From NCBI GenBank assembly GCA_964434165.1, contig CAYSUS010000089.1:1-30253 (forward strand): a DNA stretch of 30,253 bases, written 5' to 3'. The position numbers were made by a program, and so were the translations under genes. The stretch comes from CAYSUS01 sp964434165. Its GTDB lineage: Bacteria; Planctomycetota; Planctomycetia; Pirellulales; Thermoguttaceae. Positions 15,373-25,081 of this stretch are shown piece by piece (position 1 is the first letter of the stretch; each line of letters begins with the position of its first letter). A model generated the notes under the pieces. It worked only from the letters and a program-made list of their open reading frames with translations, ran no database searches and was not told the DNA's origin.

Positions 15373-16629
15373 CTAGAACGATCGCATCAGGCTCAGCGCG
15401 ATGCAGTGCATCTGCGCGCGATGCGAGCTGTTGTCGAAGTCGCCGCCCACGAAGTCGCTGTCCACCACGGTCCTGTCCGTGCCGAACACGAACATGTAGC
15501 CGAGGTCCACGTTCCAGCAGTTCCACATCCAGCCGTAGCCGGCCGAGAAACCGTGCTCGAACGGGGCCTGGATGAAGGGCGTGAGCGTGCGGTTGGGGAT
15601 TGGATTGCGGTGATACACGTAGCCGCACCGCAGCGTGCGGCACCGATCGAGGGCGTGCTCGAACCCCAGCCGGACCGACACCGAGTCGCGCCAGTCGAGC
15701 GGGAACCGCTCTTCGATGGGCACGAAGCCGAGCGTCGTCGGATTGGTCATGCGGATGCCCAGGTCGTCGAACGCCCGCGACCAGTCGAGCCACAGGACGT
15801 CGGTCGCGAACGTCGTCCGCGGCGACAGGGCCTGGCGCACGCCCAGCCCCAGCGACCGGGGCCACGTCATGTTCACGGTGGTGTCGAAGGCGCTGGAGCC
15901 GAACCCGGGGATGGTGACGGCGGTCACGCCGTCGAGATGGAAGCGGCTCTCGCTGAGGTAGCTCAGGCCGATGGTCGTCGAGTCGGTGAGCTGGTACTGC
16001 ATGCCCACCGACCAGCAGAGCGCCGCGCCCGTGGCCTGAAGGTCCATCAGGGTCGGCGTGCCGGTGAGCGGCCCGGCGTTCTGCAGGAAGTACGGTCCCT
16101 CCAGCTCGTCGTGGCTGATGGCCACGCCGATCGTCGCCCCCACGCTGAGCCGGTCGGTCGCCTTCCACGCCACGCCGGGCAGCACCTTCATCAGCGACCC
16201 GATCGACTTGTAGCGCCGCGGGCCGAAGATCGGGTTCTGAAGATCGTAGGTCTCGGCGAATCCGGCGGGCACGTAGAACCCCACGCCGTACGCCCAGCGG
16301 CCGTTGGCCGTCTTCTTGATCAGCGAGATCTGCGGAAGCGGAAGGAGGCTGTCGTCGGCCGCCGAGTCGTTCAACGGATTGGCGTAGTGGAAGTCGCCGA
16401 GCATCATGTCAACGCCCGCCTCGAACAGCCCGTTGCCCCGGAGATTGACCGCGGCGGCCGGGTTGTCGTAGAGCACGGCCCCGTTGTCGGCGAATCCGAT
16501 GTTCGTCCCGCCGCGGGAGATCGCGCGCGGCGAGACCCCGTTGAGCATCACCCCGTCGGCCCGGACCCACTCCGCCCAGGCGACGGCTGCCAGAATCCCC
16601 ACGACGATCAGCTTCGCTCGATGACGCAT
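15373..16629 (-). CDS. OmpP1/FadL/TodX-family outer membrane protein
   Basis: 418 residues. A signal peptide (MRHRAKLIVVGILAAVAW, cleavage near ADG, residue 25) is followed by the family N-terminus: PRAISRGGTNIGFADNGAVL, then YDNPAAAVNL. Further matches are WAYGVGFYVPAGFAETYD, a TDRLSVGATIGVAIS strand, TTIGLSYLSESRFHLDG, and LGLGVRQALSPRTTFATDVL followed by a WLDWSRAFDD strand. It ends in RSF, with the terminal Phe used by the outer membrane assembly machinery. FadL-type barrels carry hydrophobic compounds such as long-chain fatty acids across the outer membrane. AAGGGGGG lies just upstream of the ATG. The gene is downstream of a free Hpt gene on the same strand, with a hairpin between. Its cargo is unknown. 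Confidence 0.88.
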   Translation of the reverse strand: MRHRAKLIVVGILAAVAWAEWVRADGVMLNGVSPRAISRGGTNIGFADNGAVLYDNPAAAVNLRGNGLFEAGVDMMLGDFHYANPLNDSAADDSLLPLPQISLIKKTANGRWAYGVGFYVPAGFAETYDLQNPIFGPRRYKSIGSLMKVLPGVAWKATDRLSVGATIGVAISHDELEGPYFLQNAGPLTGTPTLMDLQATGAALCWSVGMQYQLTDSTTIGLSYLSESRFHLDGVTAVTIPGFGSSAFDTTVNMTWPRSLGLGVRQALSPRTTFATDVLWLDWSRAFDDLGIRMTNPTTLGFVPIEERFPLDWRDSVSVRLGFEHALDRCRTLRCGYVYHRNPIPNRTLTPFIQAPFEHGFSAGYGWMWNCWNVDLGYMFVFGTDRTVVDSDFVGGDFDNSSHRAQMHCIALSLMRSF

Positions 16630-16661
16630 CCCGGAGCCCCCCTTCGTTAAGCCGCGCACGC

Positions 16662-16684
16662 AGCGGGTGCCATCCGTACCCGCT
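16662..16684 (-). terminator. hairpin between the Hpt and OMP genes
   Basis: AGCGGGT (16662-16668) pairs with ACCCGCT (16678-16684), loop 9 nt, between the end of the Hpt gene (16839) and the start of the OMP gene (16629). It could end Hpt transcription. Confidence 0.35.
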
Positions 16685-16838
16685 TGGGCGTGGAATCGGC
16701 AGACAGGAGGTCCGCCTGGAGGCGTTTCGCCGCGCCGGCGGCGTCGGGATCGCACGGAAGTGCGGGTCGTACGGGTTGCGCAGTCTGGGCAAAGCCCGCG
16801 GCGCACTCGATGGAAGCAGGCGATCCTGCGCGGACCCG

Positions 16839-17216
16839 CTACGCCCCGGATTCGGAAGACACGGCGGCCCGGGCCGCGGCGGCGAAGCTTCGCCACTCCT
16901 GCCGCAGCTCGTCGAGGCGGTCGGGCAGATCGGCAAGGTTTTGCTCGCGGGCCGCCATCTCGATCTGCTCGGCCTGCGCCCTCAGGCGGGGCGCGGCCGC
17001 GTTGGCCGAGGCCCCTTTGAGCCGATGGGCCAATCGCGCCACCTGGTCCGCGTCGCCGGACGTCGCCGCCTGCTCCAGTTCCGCCAGGTCCTCGTCGCAT
17101 CGGGTCTGGAACATGGTCAGCACGTGCTCGGCGAACTGGAGATTGCCCAGGCACCGCCCCAGCAGGTCGTCGATATCCAGCACGCCCGGCTCGCCGTCGC
17201 GCAACGATTGGTCCAT
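16839..17216 (-). CDS. single-domain histidine phosphotransfer (Hpt) protein
   Basis: 125 residues from the ATG at 17216 (AGGA 8-11 bp upstream; a longer frame starts at 17267). It is a four-helix Hpt domain: a LDIDDLLGRCLGN first helix, AEHVLTMF, then ARLAHRLKGASANAAAPRL with the phospho-accepting His at about residue 64 and the usual K-G-A-S following. Hpt proteins shuttle phosphate between receiver domains of hybrid kinases and response regulators in the cytoplasm. It is divergent from the hybrid kinase at 17663, whose own chain ends in a receiver without Hpt, so that kinase is the obvious partner. The giant kinase at 6337-12288 also lacks Hpt. Confidence 0.85.
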   Translation of the reverse strand: MDQSLRDGEPGVLDIDDLLGRCLGNLQFAEHVLTMFQTRCDEDLAELEQAATSGDADQVARLAHRLKGASANAAAPRLRAQAEQIEMAAREQNLADLPDRLDELRQEWRSFAAAARAAVSSESGA

Positions 17217-17341
17217 GAGTGGATCCTCGCAGTTCGAAAGGGGGTGCCCGCCGGGGGCCGGGCGCATGGATGTCGGCCGCGCCCGGCGATCCCCGTTGCC
17301 GGCCGGCGTTTCCGCCGCCTCGGACCGCTGGCCCCTTCGCG

Positions 17342-17378
17342 AATCTAGCTCACCGTTGCCGGCCGGTCAAAGGCCGGC
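17342..17378 (-). promoter_or_regulatory. strong sigma70-like promoter of the Hpt gene with an inverted repeat over the -35
   Basis: On the minus strand TTGACC (17370-17365), exactly 17 bp, TAGATT (17347-17342). The -35 lies in the loop of GCCGGCC/GGCCGGC (17358-17364 with 17372-17378), which could be an operator. The same -35 hexamer and spacing occur at 2488-2516. Confidence 0.5.
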
Positions 17379-17517
17379 CTGGCCGGCCCAAGGGCAAGAG
17401 GATCGCGCAGAATACCGCCCTTCCGACCTGCGCGACCTGCGCGACGCGCACGCTCGCCCCTCCCGAAAAACCTCGACATCCGCTGGGGCTCTGCGCCGCT
17501 CGCCGCCGGGTGTTCCC

Positions 17518-17523
17518 TATACT
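17518..17523 (+). promoter_or_regulatory. -10-like TATACT before the hybrid kinase gene
   Basis: TATACT at 17518-17523, followed by TGAG just as at 3566-3575. Leader to the ATG is about 130 nt. The -35 region is poor. Confidence 0.35.
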
Positions 17524-17662
17524 TGAGAGGCCACCTGGGGAGGGGCGGGGGATTCCTTTCGCGCGCAAACGGCAGGGGCACGGCGAACGACCGGACGAAC
17601 GGCGCGCCGCAGTCGCCCCGCGCTTGCCGCGCGGATACCGATCTCCGCACGAGGAGCTCGCG

Positions 17663-19404
<1,742 letters not shown>

Positions 19405-19408
<4 letters not shown>

Positions 19409-20361
19409 CCGACCGAGTCCTTGCGGAACACGATCCCGCGCTCCGCCTCCTCGAAGCCCAGCTTGCGGTACAGGCCCACGGCAGCCGCGTTGTGCACCAT
19501 CGTCTGCGTCTCCACCAACCCCGCCCCCTGGCCGACCAGATGGCGGAAGACCTCACTGACCAGAAACGTGGCCACGCCCCGGCGGCGATGCTTGGGCGGC
19601 ACCTGCACCTCGGTCAGCCCCACGGCGTTGGCCGCATAGCCCGGCGTGGGCTCCAGGTTCCGCACCAGGGCGGCGCCCAGCGCCGGTCCTCCGCCCCGCG
19701 GGACGAGACGGAATCGCGTCAGGTCGAAGTCGCCCGTCGTGCACGCCTCCCACCAGCTTCGCGACGGGGGATCGGCCAGCACTTCCAGCGTTGTGCTCCG
19801 TCGAATCTGCATGACGGCCCGCGACACCGGGGCGCGGAACGACTCCACGCCGCGCCGAAAGACCAGCGTCCGGTCGATCTCCCGATAGCCGTGCGTCCGG
19901 TAGAGGCGCTGAGCCACCCCGTCGGATTCGAGCACGCCGGGCAATTCGCTGCCCCCGTACAGCCCGAGATAGAAAGGGTTCAGCGGCCGGATCGCCCCGC
20001 CGTAAAGCACCTTGGCGCCGCGGCCGCGCAGGTACTGCTCGCACCGCTGGAGCAACCCGGACGCGACCTCCTGCTCATCGCAGTCCGGGCGCACGACGAG
20101 CATGCAGGTGACGCCCAGGTCGGTGCACACGCCCGTGTGCGCCTCGCTGGGGCCGAACGCGGCGTGGGCGAACCCCACGGGCCGCCCGTTCTCCCTGGCC
20201 ACGAACAGGCCGCGATAGTCGAAGTAGGGCTTGCCGAAAACCAACTGCTCGAGCACGTCCGCCGAGATCGGCTGCATCAGTCCCGGCTGGCCCTGGCGGC
20301 TTCGCCAGATCGCAATCAAGGCCGGCGGGTCCGGATTGCGGAAACACCGATAGTCGAGCAT
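19405..20361 (-). CDS. tandem-GNAT acetyltransferase
   Basis: 318 residues from the ATG at 20361. The N-terminal half (YRCFRNPDPPALIAIWR, then ENGRPVGFAHAAFGPSEAHT and LVVRPDCDEQEVASGLL) is a GNAT fold with a weakened acetyl-CoA loop. The C-terminal half has the full motif A, VPPKHRRRGVATFLVSEVF (~254-272), and the NAAAVGLYRKLGFEEAERG end typical of N-acetyltransferases. Tandem GNATs include mycothiol synthase, but the substrate here is not evident. The start was chosen because the preceding 44 codons overlap the promoter (TATAAT at 20499-20504) and do not look like protein. The 3' end overlaps the hybrid kinase stop. Confidence 0.8.
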
Positions 20362-20379
20362 GTCGGACGGGTCTGCCCC

Positions 20380-20400
20380 GGCGGACGAACGGCGTCCGCC
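20380..20400 (-). other. hairpin in the GNAT leader
   Basis: GGCGGACG (20380-20387) pairs perfectly with CGTCCGCC (20393-20400), loop 5 nt, 19 bp upstream of the GNAT start codon. It could hide or hold the translation start. Confidence 0.35.
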
Positions 20401-20498
20401 CTTGATGGTATTGGCGTCTTCTCCACAAGGCCGCGCGGCACGACTGTACAAGATCCCGCGCCGAGCGAGAGAAGGGATCCTCCCGGCGTACACCTCCC

Positions 20499-20528
20499 AT
20501 TATAGGAGCCAGCGCGCCGGCCCGCCAA
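20499..20528 (-). promoter_or_regulatory. sigma70-like promoter of the GNAT gene
   Basis: On the minus strand TTGGCG (20528-20523), 18 bp, perfect TATAAT (20504-20499). The leader to the ATG at 20361 is about 130 nt. Confidence 0.55.
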
Positions 20529-21135
20529 GGGACGACGCAGACACAGCTTCCGCACTTGCCGACCGATGAAAGACGCGTTCGACAGCACGCTGGATGGATG
20601 ACCGGGTGGACGGAACAGGAGTCCGCCACGATGACGGGGCCCTCTCGGTTGCCTCGGTCGTCTCCGTCTTCCAGGCAGCGAGTCAGGCAATGCCTCGTTC
20701 ACCAACGCCTCCCGGACGGCCCACGACGCCATCGGCGCGGCGATTGCCTGTTCGTCGAAGCCAAGGCCGTCCAGACGGTCCGACCGATTCCCAAGGCACA
20801 ACGGCTCGGCTACATGGAGCTGCTTGACATCCCGCGGGGTCTGATCATCCGTTTCCATGCCGTGAAACGGAAGGAAGGCGTGTCGAGGCCGATTCCTCCC
20901 GGGGCCAACCGGGATCGAGACCGCCGCGGAGGCGAAGGCAACCAGGCTCTCCCCACTCCGTTGGCTCGGTTCTCTCCTGTGATGATTGGCCGCCGGATTG
21001 CCGGAAATGGCGGAGTTGTTCTTGACGCGCTGCCAAGCGCTCGCGCGCCGCGCGGGCGGAGTTGATGGCAGCGCGGGAAGATGCTGGTGGGCATCTCCCA
21101 TCCACGGCGGGCGGCGCCGCACGCCGCGCTGCCAA
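20529..21135. other. 607-bp region with a gene remnant but no intact gene
   Basis: Apart from the GxxExxY fragment at 20736-20915, no frame looks like protein. The 3' part (20990-21135) has GCGC-rich short repeats. Confidence 0.45.
20736..20915 (+). pseudogene. GxxExxY-family (PD-(D/E)XK-like) gene remnant
   Basis: About 60 codons read GDCLFVEAKAVQTVRPIPKA, QRLGYMELLDIPRGLIIRFH, then KEGVSRPIPPGANRD. This matches the second half of GxxExxY proteins: the VE.KAV nuclease-type core, P.H.AQ...Y, then GLLINF and G..R...PGANR. The first ~75 residues, with the G-x-x-E-x-x-Y motif, are not found in any frame upstream, and no stop follows the normal end, since the frame runs on to 21065. The family is frequent in planctomycetes. 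This copy is probably a 5'-deleted relic. Confidence 0.55.
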
Positions 21136-21963
21136 TCACTTCCCCGGCGTACGCGCGGGCCGGCCCAGCGACCGCACGTGCTCGATGACGCAGGCCTCGG
21201 GCTGTCCCAGCTCGTGGCGCAGAAGCCATCGAAACGGACGGGGCGACTCCTCCCACCGCAGCTCGGCCAGGTGCCGCCGAAGGATGTCGCGGTGGCGCGG
21301 CTCGCTCTCCAGCAGGAAGTGGATCCATGCCCAGCATTCGGCGTAGTCGTCCAGGGTCATGTCGAACGGGCCGTCGAGACGGGCAAGCCGCTCGAGGTTG
21401 GGCTGCCACTCGTCGCGGCCCAACCGGTCGAGCAGGTTCTCCTGGTGCGCACGGTTGATGCCACCCTGGCCGCGCGGCACCTCGAAGTACTCCGCCAGGC
21501 CCTCGTCCAACCAGAGCGGGATGTTCGGCACCACGGAGTGGATGTACCCGTGCGTCACCTCGTGGCGGAGGTCCTCGGCCACACGGTCACCCCAATACGC
21601 GTAGACCTCCAGGCGCGTGTCGGTCTGGACGAAGTACGCGCGCCGCGCAGGGAACTCCGGGAAGTGGTGCGCGATGAACGCGCCGAACTGCTGGCCGTCG
21701 TCGAACAGGTACACGTCGATCGGCTCGCCGTCGTGCGGCAGGTCCAACAGCGCGCTCAGGTCGCGGCGCCGGGCGGCCAGCTCATCCAGCAATCGGTGCC
21801 GCGACGCTACGGGGAAGTTGCTGTGGATCACCAGCTGATCGCGGACCACCGTGTGCTCGTACGGCAGCACGGTGCGGCTGCGCGAGATCGTCTGCACGCA
21901 CCCGCACCATCCGGCCAGGGCGGCCAGCAGCGCCGCGGCCGCGATTACAGGGAGGCGTCGCAT
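21136..21963 (-). CDS. exported zinc metallopeptidase-like protein (DUF1570/peptidase MA-like)
   Basis: 275 residues. A signal segment (MRRLPVIAAAALLAALAGW) is followed by Cys20 and Cys22; a lipoprotein anchor is possible but the lipobox is not canonical. The catalytic region is HEVTHGYIHSVVPNIPLWLD (HExxH at 134-138) with EGLAEYFE as the third-ligand motif (E154 or E158), the gluzincin pattern of peptidase-MA/DUF1570 proteins. IDVYLFDDGQQFGAFI upstream is also typical. The protein should act outside the cytoplasm, with an unknown substrate. Its start lies 19 bp inside the upstream glycosyltransferase gene, so the two share a transcript. Confidence 0.8.
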   Translation of the reverse strand: MRRLPVIAAAALLAALAGWCGCVQTISRSRTVLPYEHTVVRDQLVIHSNFPVASRHRLLDELAARRRDLSALLDLPHDGEPIDVYLFDDGQQFGAFIAHHFPEFPARRAYFVQTDTRLEVYAYWGDRVAEDLRHEVTHGYIHSVVPNIPLWLDEGLAEYFEVPRGQGGINRAHQENLLDRLGRDEWQPNLERLARLDGPFDMTLDDYAECWAWIHFLLESEPRHRDILRRHLAELRWEESPRPFRWLLRHELGQPEACVIEHVRSLGRPARTPGK

Positions 21964-23048
21964 GAGGCGCGGGCGGAAAGCGGCCGATCGAGGCCCTGAC
22001 TGTCTTCCGCGGGCGGGGCCGCCGGGACCGGCCCCAGCGCGGTCGCCGTTCCGCCGCGCACGGCATGCACTACCTCCGCCAGTCGCGGCCCCCACGAAGC
22101 AACGCTGAACCGCTCCTCGACCCGGCGCCGCCCCGCCTCGCCCATGCGGCGGCGCAGCAGGGGATCGCGGGCAAGCCGCTCGATCGCGGCGGACCACTCC
22201 GCCGGCGTCGAGGCCAGAAACCCCGTGCGCCCGTGCTCGACCATGTGGCGATTCATCCCCACCGGATTGGCCACCACCGGCAACCCTGCGGCCATGTACT
22301 GCAGCACCTTCAGGCCGCACTTGCCGCGGCTCCATTGATCGTCGGGGAGCCAGTTCAGGCCGATGTCGGCGTCGGCCACGGCCGCCGCCTCGTCCGCCGC
22401 CGACCAGCGGTAGGGAAGAACCTCGATCCCTTCCAGACGCGGGAACCGATCGCAGATCACGCGGAGCTTCAGGCCGGGCAGACGCCGGACCGACTCGGCC
22501 AGATGCCGGCGCACCAGGTCGAGCGAAGGGAGAGTGCTCGGCTGCCCGATCCAGACCAGCTTGGCCGTGCCGCCGGACCGTTCGTGCCGGGCGAGCGGAT
22601 AGAACGCCGGCTCCACGCAGGTGCGGATCACGTGGACCCGCTCATGCCCCACGTAGCTCGCCACGCGGTCGCGGAGGAACTCGTTGCCGGCGGTGACCGC
22701 GTCGGCCAGGTACGAGGTCGCCCAGAAGTGCATCTGACGCACCCAGCTTCGCGGACCCTTGCGGCTGTAGCTGTCGCGCTGATAGAGGGCGTCGTCCACG
22801 TCGTAGATCAGGCGGCGCGCGCATCGCCGCAGCATGGCGAGCTGCCAGAGCGGAAGCAGCTTGCGCTGGAGGATCACCACGTCGGCCCGGGCCGCCTCGC
22901 GAAGCTGGGGCGTGCGGCGAAGCGTGTCCGGATGCAGAGGCTCCACCTCCAGGAGGTAGCCTCGCTCAGCCAACGACCAGGCGAAGGCCTCGATGCGATA
23001 GCGACAGCAGACGTGGTTCGGGCCTTCAGCCAGGGCCAAGACGCGCAT
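21945..23048 (-). CDS. GT4-type glycosyltransferase
   Basis: 367 residues. The N-terminal Rossmann domain (VLALAEGPNHVCCRYRIEAF, DVVILQRKLLP, RLIYDVDDALY) and the C-terminal domain (KLVWIGQPSTLPSLDLV, GLNWLPDDQWSRGKCGLK, then VLQYMAAGLPVVANPVG and EHGRTGFL) are those of GT-B, family 4-like enzymes. In the usual E-x7-E site the second Glu region reads KCGLKVLQYMAAG, so the acidic residue is replaced by Lys or Gln. Donor and acceptor are unknown; envelope polysaccharide is likely. GGAGGACC 4-12 bp upstream fixes the ATG at 23048. It overlaps the metallopeptidase gene by 19 bp. Confidence 0.8.
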   Translation of the reverse strand: MRVLALAEGPNHVCCRYRIEAFAWSLAERGYLLEVEPLHPDTLRRTPQLREAARADVVILQRKLLPLWQLAMLRRCARRLIYDVDDALYQRDSYSRKGPRSWVRQMHFWATSYLADAVTAGNEFLRDRVASYVGHERVHVIRTCVEPAFYPLARHERSGGTAKLVWIGQPSTLPSLDLVRRHLAESVRRLPGLKLRVICDRFPRLEGIEVLPYRWSAADEAAAVADADIGLNWLPDDQWSRGKCGLKVLQYMAAGLPVVANPVGMNRHMVEHGRTGFLASTPAEWSAAIERLARDPLLRRRMGEAGRRRVEERFSVASWGPRLAEVVHAVRGGTATALGPVPAAPPAEDSQGLDRPLSARASCDASL

Positions 23049-23568
23049 CCGGGGTCCTCCATGACCTCTCAGGAGCCGACGCATAGCGGCAGGCGGCGAT
23101 GTTAGCAGATTCCCCAACCAAGAAGAATAGCAATGACCGCAGCCGCCCCAACCTATTGGCTGGAGGGCTCTTATCACCGCCCGACCTGCACCGCCTCGCC
23201 TTGCGAGCGGGGGGCGCGGCTCCACGCGAAACCCGCTCAGTGGAGGGGAACGTGCTACCCGTTCGCCTGCCCCGACCCTCAGCGGCCGAGCCGGTCCCCG
23301 CAACCTTGCCTGGAAGAACCCCGGGATCAAGCCCGCCCCAGCCCTGGCGATCGGGGAGCCCGGTTCGACGCTTCGCCCCGTCAGGGATGTCCTCGCGGTT
23401 TCCCTCGGAGGGCCGGTTGTGCCCAGGCAGGGACCGGGGGTGCCGCTCCTTTTGGCCCCGGCTGAAGAGCATTAGAATGGCCGGTTCGGTGTCCGCTGGC
23501 GGAGAGCCGGTCGGGCACACCGCTCGCATCCGCCGTCAACACGGCCTACCGAAACGGAGAACCCTGTC
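23049..23568. other. 520-bp divergent region between glycosyltransferase and PGK-like genes
   Basis: No gene, tRNA or riboswitch is recognised. It contains an AT-richer patch at about 23100-23135 (likely the control region of the glycosyltransferase gene) and the PGK-like gene's promoter at 23451-23478. The rest is GC-rich with short inverted GGGG/CCCC runs. Confidence 0.45.
23451..23478 (+). promoter_or_regulatory. sigma70-like promoter of the PGK-like gene
   Basis: TTTGGC (23451-23456), 16 bp, TAGAAT (23473-23478), 90 bp before the ATG at 23569. Confidence 0.4.
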
Positions 23569-24978
23569 ATGCCCGTCAGTGCAGAGAACATGGAGACGTG
23601 GCTTCGCGGCATTCTGGGTGCCGATCCCGACGTGCCGGCCTTGCCCTTGCCCGACTACCTCAAGGCCATCCCGCGCGTGGACTGCCTGGACGACGTGCCC
23701 GCGGGCACGCCCGTCCTCGTGCGCGGCGACACCGACGCCAAGCCGGGGCCCAAGGTGGGCGAAGGCGACATCCGGCTGATCTCGATGAAGGAGACGCTCG
23801 ACCTGGCCCGGTCCAAGGGCTGGAGAGTGATCGTCTTCGGCCACATCGGCCGCGACCCCGACAAGTCGCTCGGCAAGGTCGCCGAGCGGATCGGCGAGAT
23901 CCTCGGTTGCCCCGTGAGCTTCATCAAGGACTGGCTCGATCCCGAAACGGTGACCGTCAAGCAGGAGGTCACCCAGGCCATCTCCAGCGCGCAGCCGGGC
24001 GACGTGATCGTGCTGGAGAACACCCGCAAGTACGACATCGAGCGGGTGATGTGGAAGGCCAAGCCGGACGACGTGCCCCGCGTGGCCGAGAAGCTCGCGC
24101 GGCTGGCCAACGAGATGGCCGAGAAGGTGGCCAAGGTGTATATCCACGAGGCGTTCTCGGCCGGCAGCCTCGACAGCTCCAGCGTGGTTGTGCCGGCGGC
24201 CATGGAGCGGGTGGCCCTGGGCAAGTACGCGGCCGGCGAGTTCACCGGGCCGCTGATGGAATGCCTCGAGGCCCAACTCGTCGTCTCCAGCGGCCTGAAG
24301 ATCGACAAGCTCGACGACCTCTCCGCCATGATCGACCGCGGCAAGATCCGCTGGGTGTTCACGGCCGGGTCGCTGGCCATCGGTTTGAAGAAGGCCGCCG
24401 CTGACCTGGACGGGCAGCCGTTCTCGATGGGCGTGGCCGGGGACGAGTCGCACGCGGACAAGCCGTACTACATCCCGCCCAAGCGGGTGGATCAGGCCAG
24501 GCAGATCGTCTCCGAGGGCCGCGCCAAGGGCATCCAGTTCGTGATGCCCGTCGATTTCGTGCTCCAGGACGGCCGCGTGTCGCGCGAGATCGGCCCGGCC
24601 GACCAGCAGTTCGACGTGGGCCCCGAGACCGGAGCGCTGTTCGAGGAAAAGATCGGCGAGTTCCTCGATTCGGTGAAGGGCGAGCAGGCCGTGGCCTTCC
24701 ACAACGGGGTGTTCGGCATGTTCGAGGACCCGCGGTTCGAGGAAGGGACCCGGCGGTTCACGGCCCAGCTCAAGCGGATGAAAGACGCGGGCGTCAAGGT
24801 GTACGTCGGCGGCGGCGAGGGCGGCAAGGCCCTGGAGAAGTACGGCCAGCCCGACTGGGTCACGCACAACTTCACGGCGGGCGGCACGGTGCTCAACGCC
24901 CTGGGCAGCGAGCCGGTCCCGTACCTCGTCGCGCTGAAGATGGCCACGCCCGACGAGCTGCCGGCCGATCATCCCTAG
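23569..24978 (+). CDS. divergent phosphoglycerate kinase homologue
   Basis: 469 residues, longer than usual PGK (~390-415) by a ~35-residue N-terminal lead. The PGK order is kept: VLVRGDTDAKPG (49-60, for VLVRVDFNVP), GDIRL with R69, FGHIGRD (H92, R95, for SHLGRP), VIVLENTRKYD (R153), YIHEAFSAGSLDSSS (191-205), a GLKIDKLDDL Lys region, FHNGVFGMFEDPRFEEGT, and the C-terminal YVGGGEGGKALE and FTAGGTVLNAL nucleotide loops. Key 3-phosphoglycerate contacts differ: the DFN Asn is Asp56, and the HRAH patch after NDAFG is SLDS, so that Arg is Leu201. PGK makes ATP in glycolysis. These losses suggest an altered acceptor or lower activity, and a canonical PGK should exist elsewhere in the genome. CGGAG precedes the ATG. 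Confidence 0.82.
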   Translation: MPVSAENMETWLRGILGADPDVPALPLPDYLKAIPRVDCLDDVPAGTPVLVRGDTDAKPGPKVGEGDIRLISMKETLDLARSKGWRVIVFGHIGRDPDKSLGKVAERIGEILGCPVSFIKDWLDPETVTVKQEVTQAISSAQPGDVIVLENTRKYDIERVMWKAKPDDVPRVAEKLARLANEMAEKVAKVYIHEAFSAGSLDSSSVVVPAAMERVALGKYAAGEFTGPLMECLEAQLVVSSGLKIDKLDDLSAMIDRGKIRWVFTAGSLAIGLKKAAADLDGQPFSMGVAGDESHADKPYYIPPKRVDQARQIVSEGRAKGIQFVMPVDFVLQDGRVSREIGPADQQFDVGPETGALFEEKIGEFLDSVKGEQAVAFHNGVFGMFEDPRFEEGTRRFTAQLKRMKDAGVKVYVGGGEGGKALEKYGQPDWVTHNFTAGGTVLNALGSEPVPYLVALKMATPDELPADHP

Positions 24979-25015
24979 CCGGCTACGAAGACACCATGCG
25001 GTCGGCGAAGACACA

Positions 25016-25056
25016 AAGGGGTCGGGAGTGGGTCCGTGACCGACTCCCGACCCCTT
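25016..25056. terminator. long palindrome, bidirectional terminator or REP-like element
   Basis: AAGGGGTCGGGAGT (25016-25029) pairs over all 14 bases with ACTCCCGACCCCTT (25043-25056), and GGTC/GACC pairs inside the loop. It lies in the 103-bp gap between convergent PGK-like and Hpt genes. A direct repeat CGAAGACAC (24986-24994, 25006-25014) precedes it. Confidence 0.6.
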
Positions 25057-25081
25057 CGCTGGCGCGCGGCCGTGGCCCGTT

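Larger units (their letters stand above)
17217..17662. other. 446-bp divergent control region between Hpt and hybrid kinase genes
   Basis: It holds the minus promoter at 17342-17370, the plus -10 at 17518-17523, and a GCCGGCC/GGCCGGC inverted repeat (17358-17364, 17372-17378) that frames the minus -35. It also has a doubled CCTGCGCGA (about 17430-17450). No gene is supported. Confidence 0.5.

Noticed and set aside
14645..16168. Upstream extension of the hydrolase frame to 837 codons
   Set aside because: The added part is the shadow of the outer-membrane protein gene plus the non-coding gap. Protein-like sequence starts only at the ATG at 14644.
23049..23568. Possible structured RNA or tRNA in the divergent gap
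   Set aside because: GGTTCGA-like strings occur, but no cloverleaf arms or known riboswitch core could be built around them.
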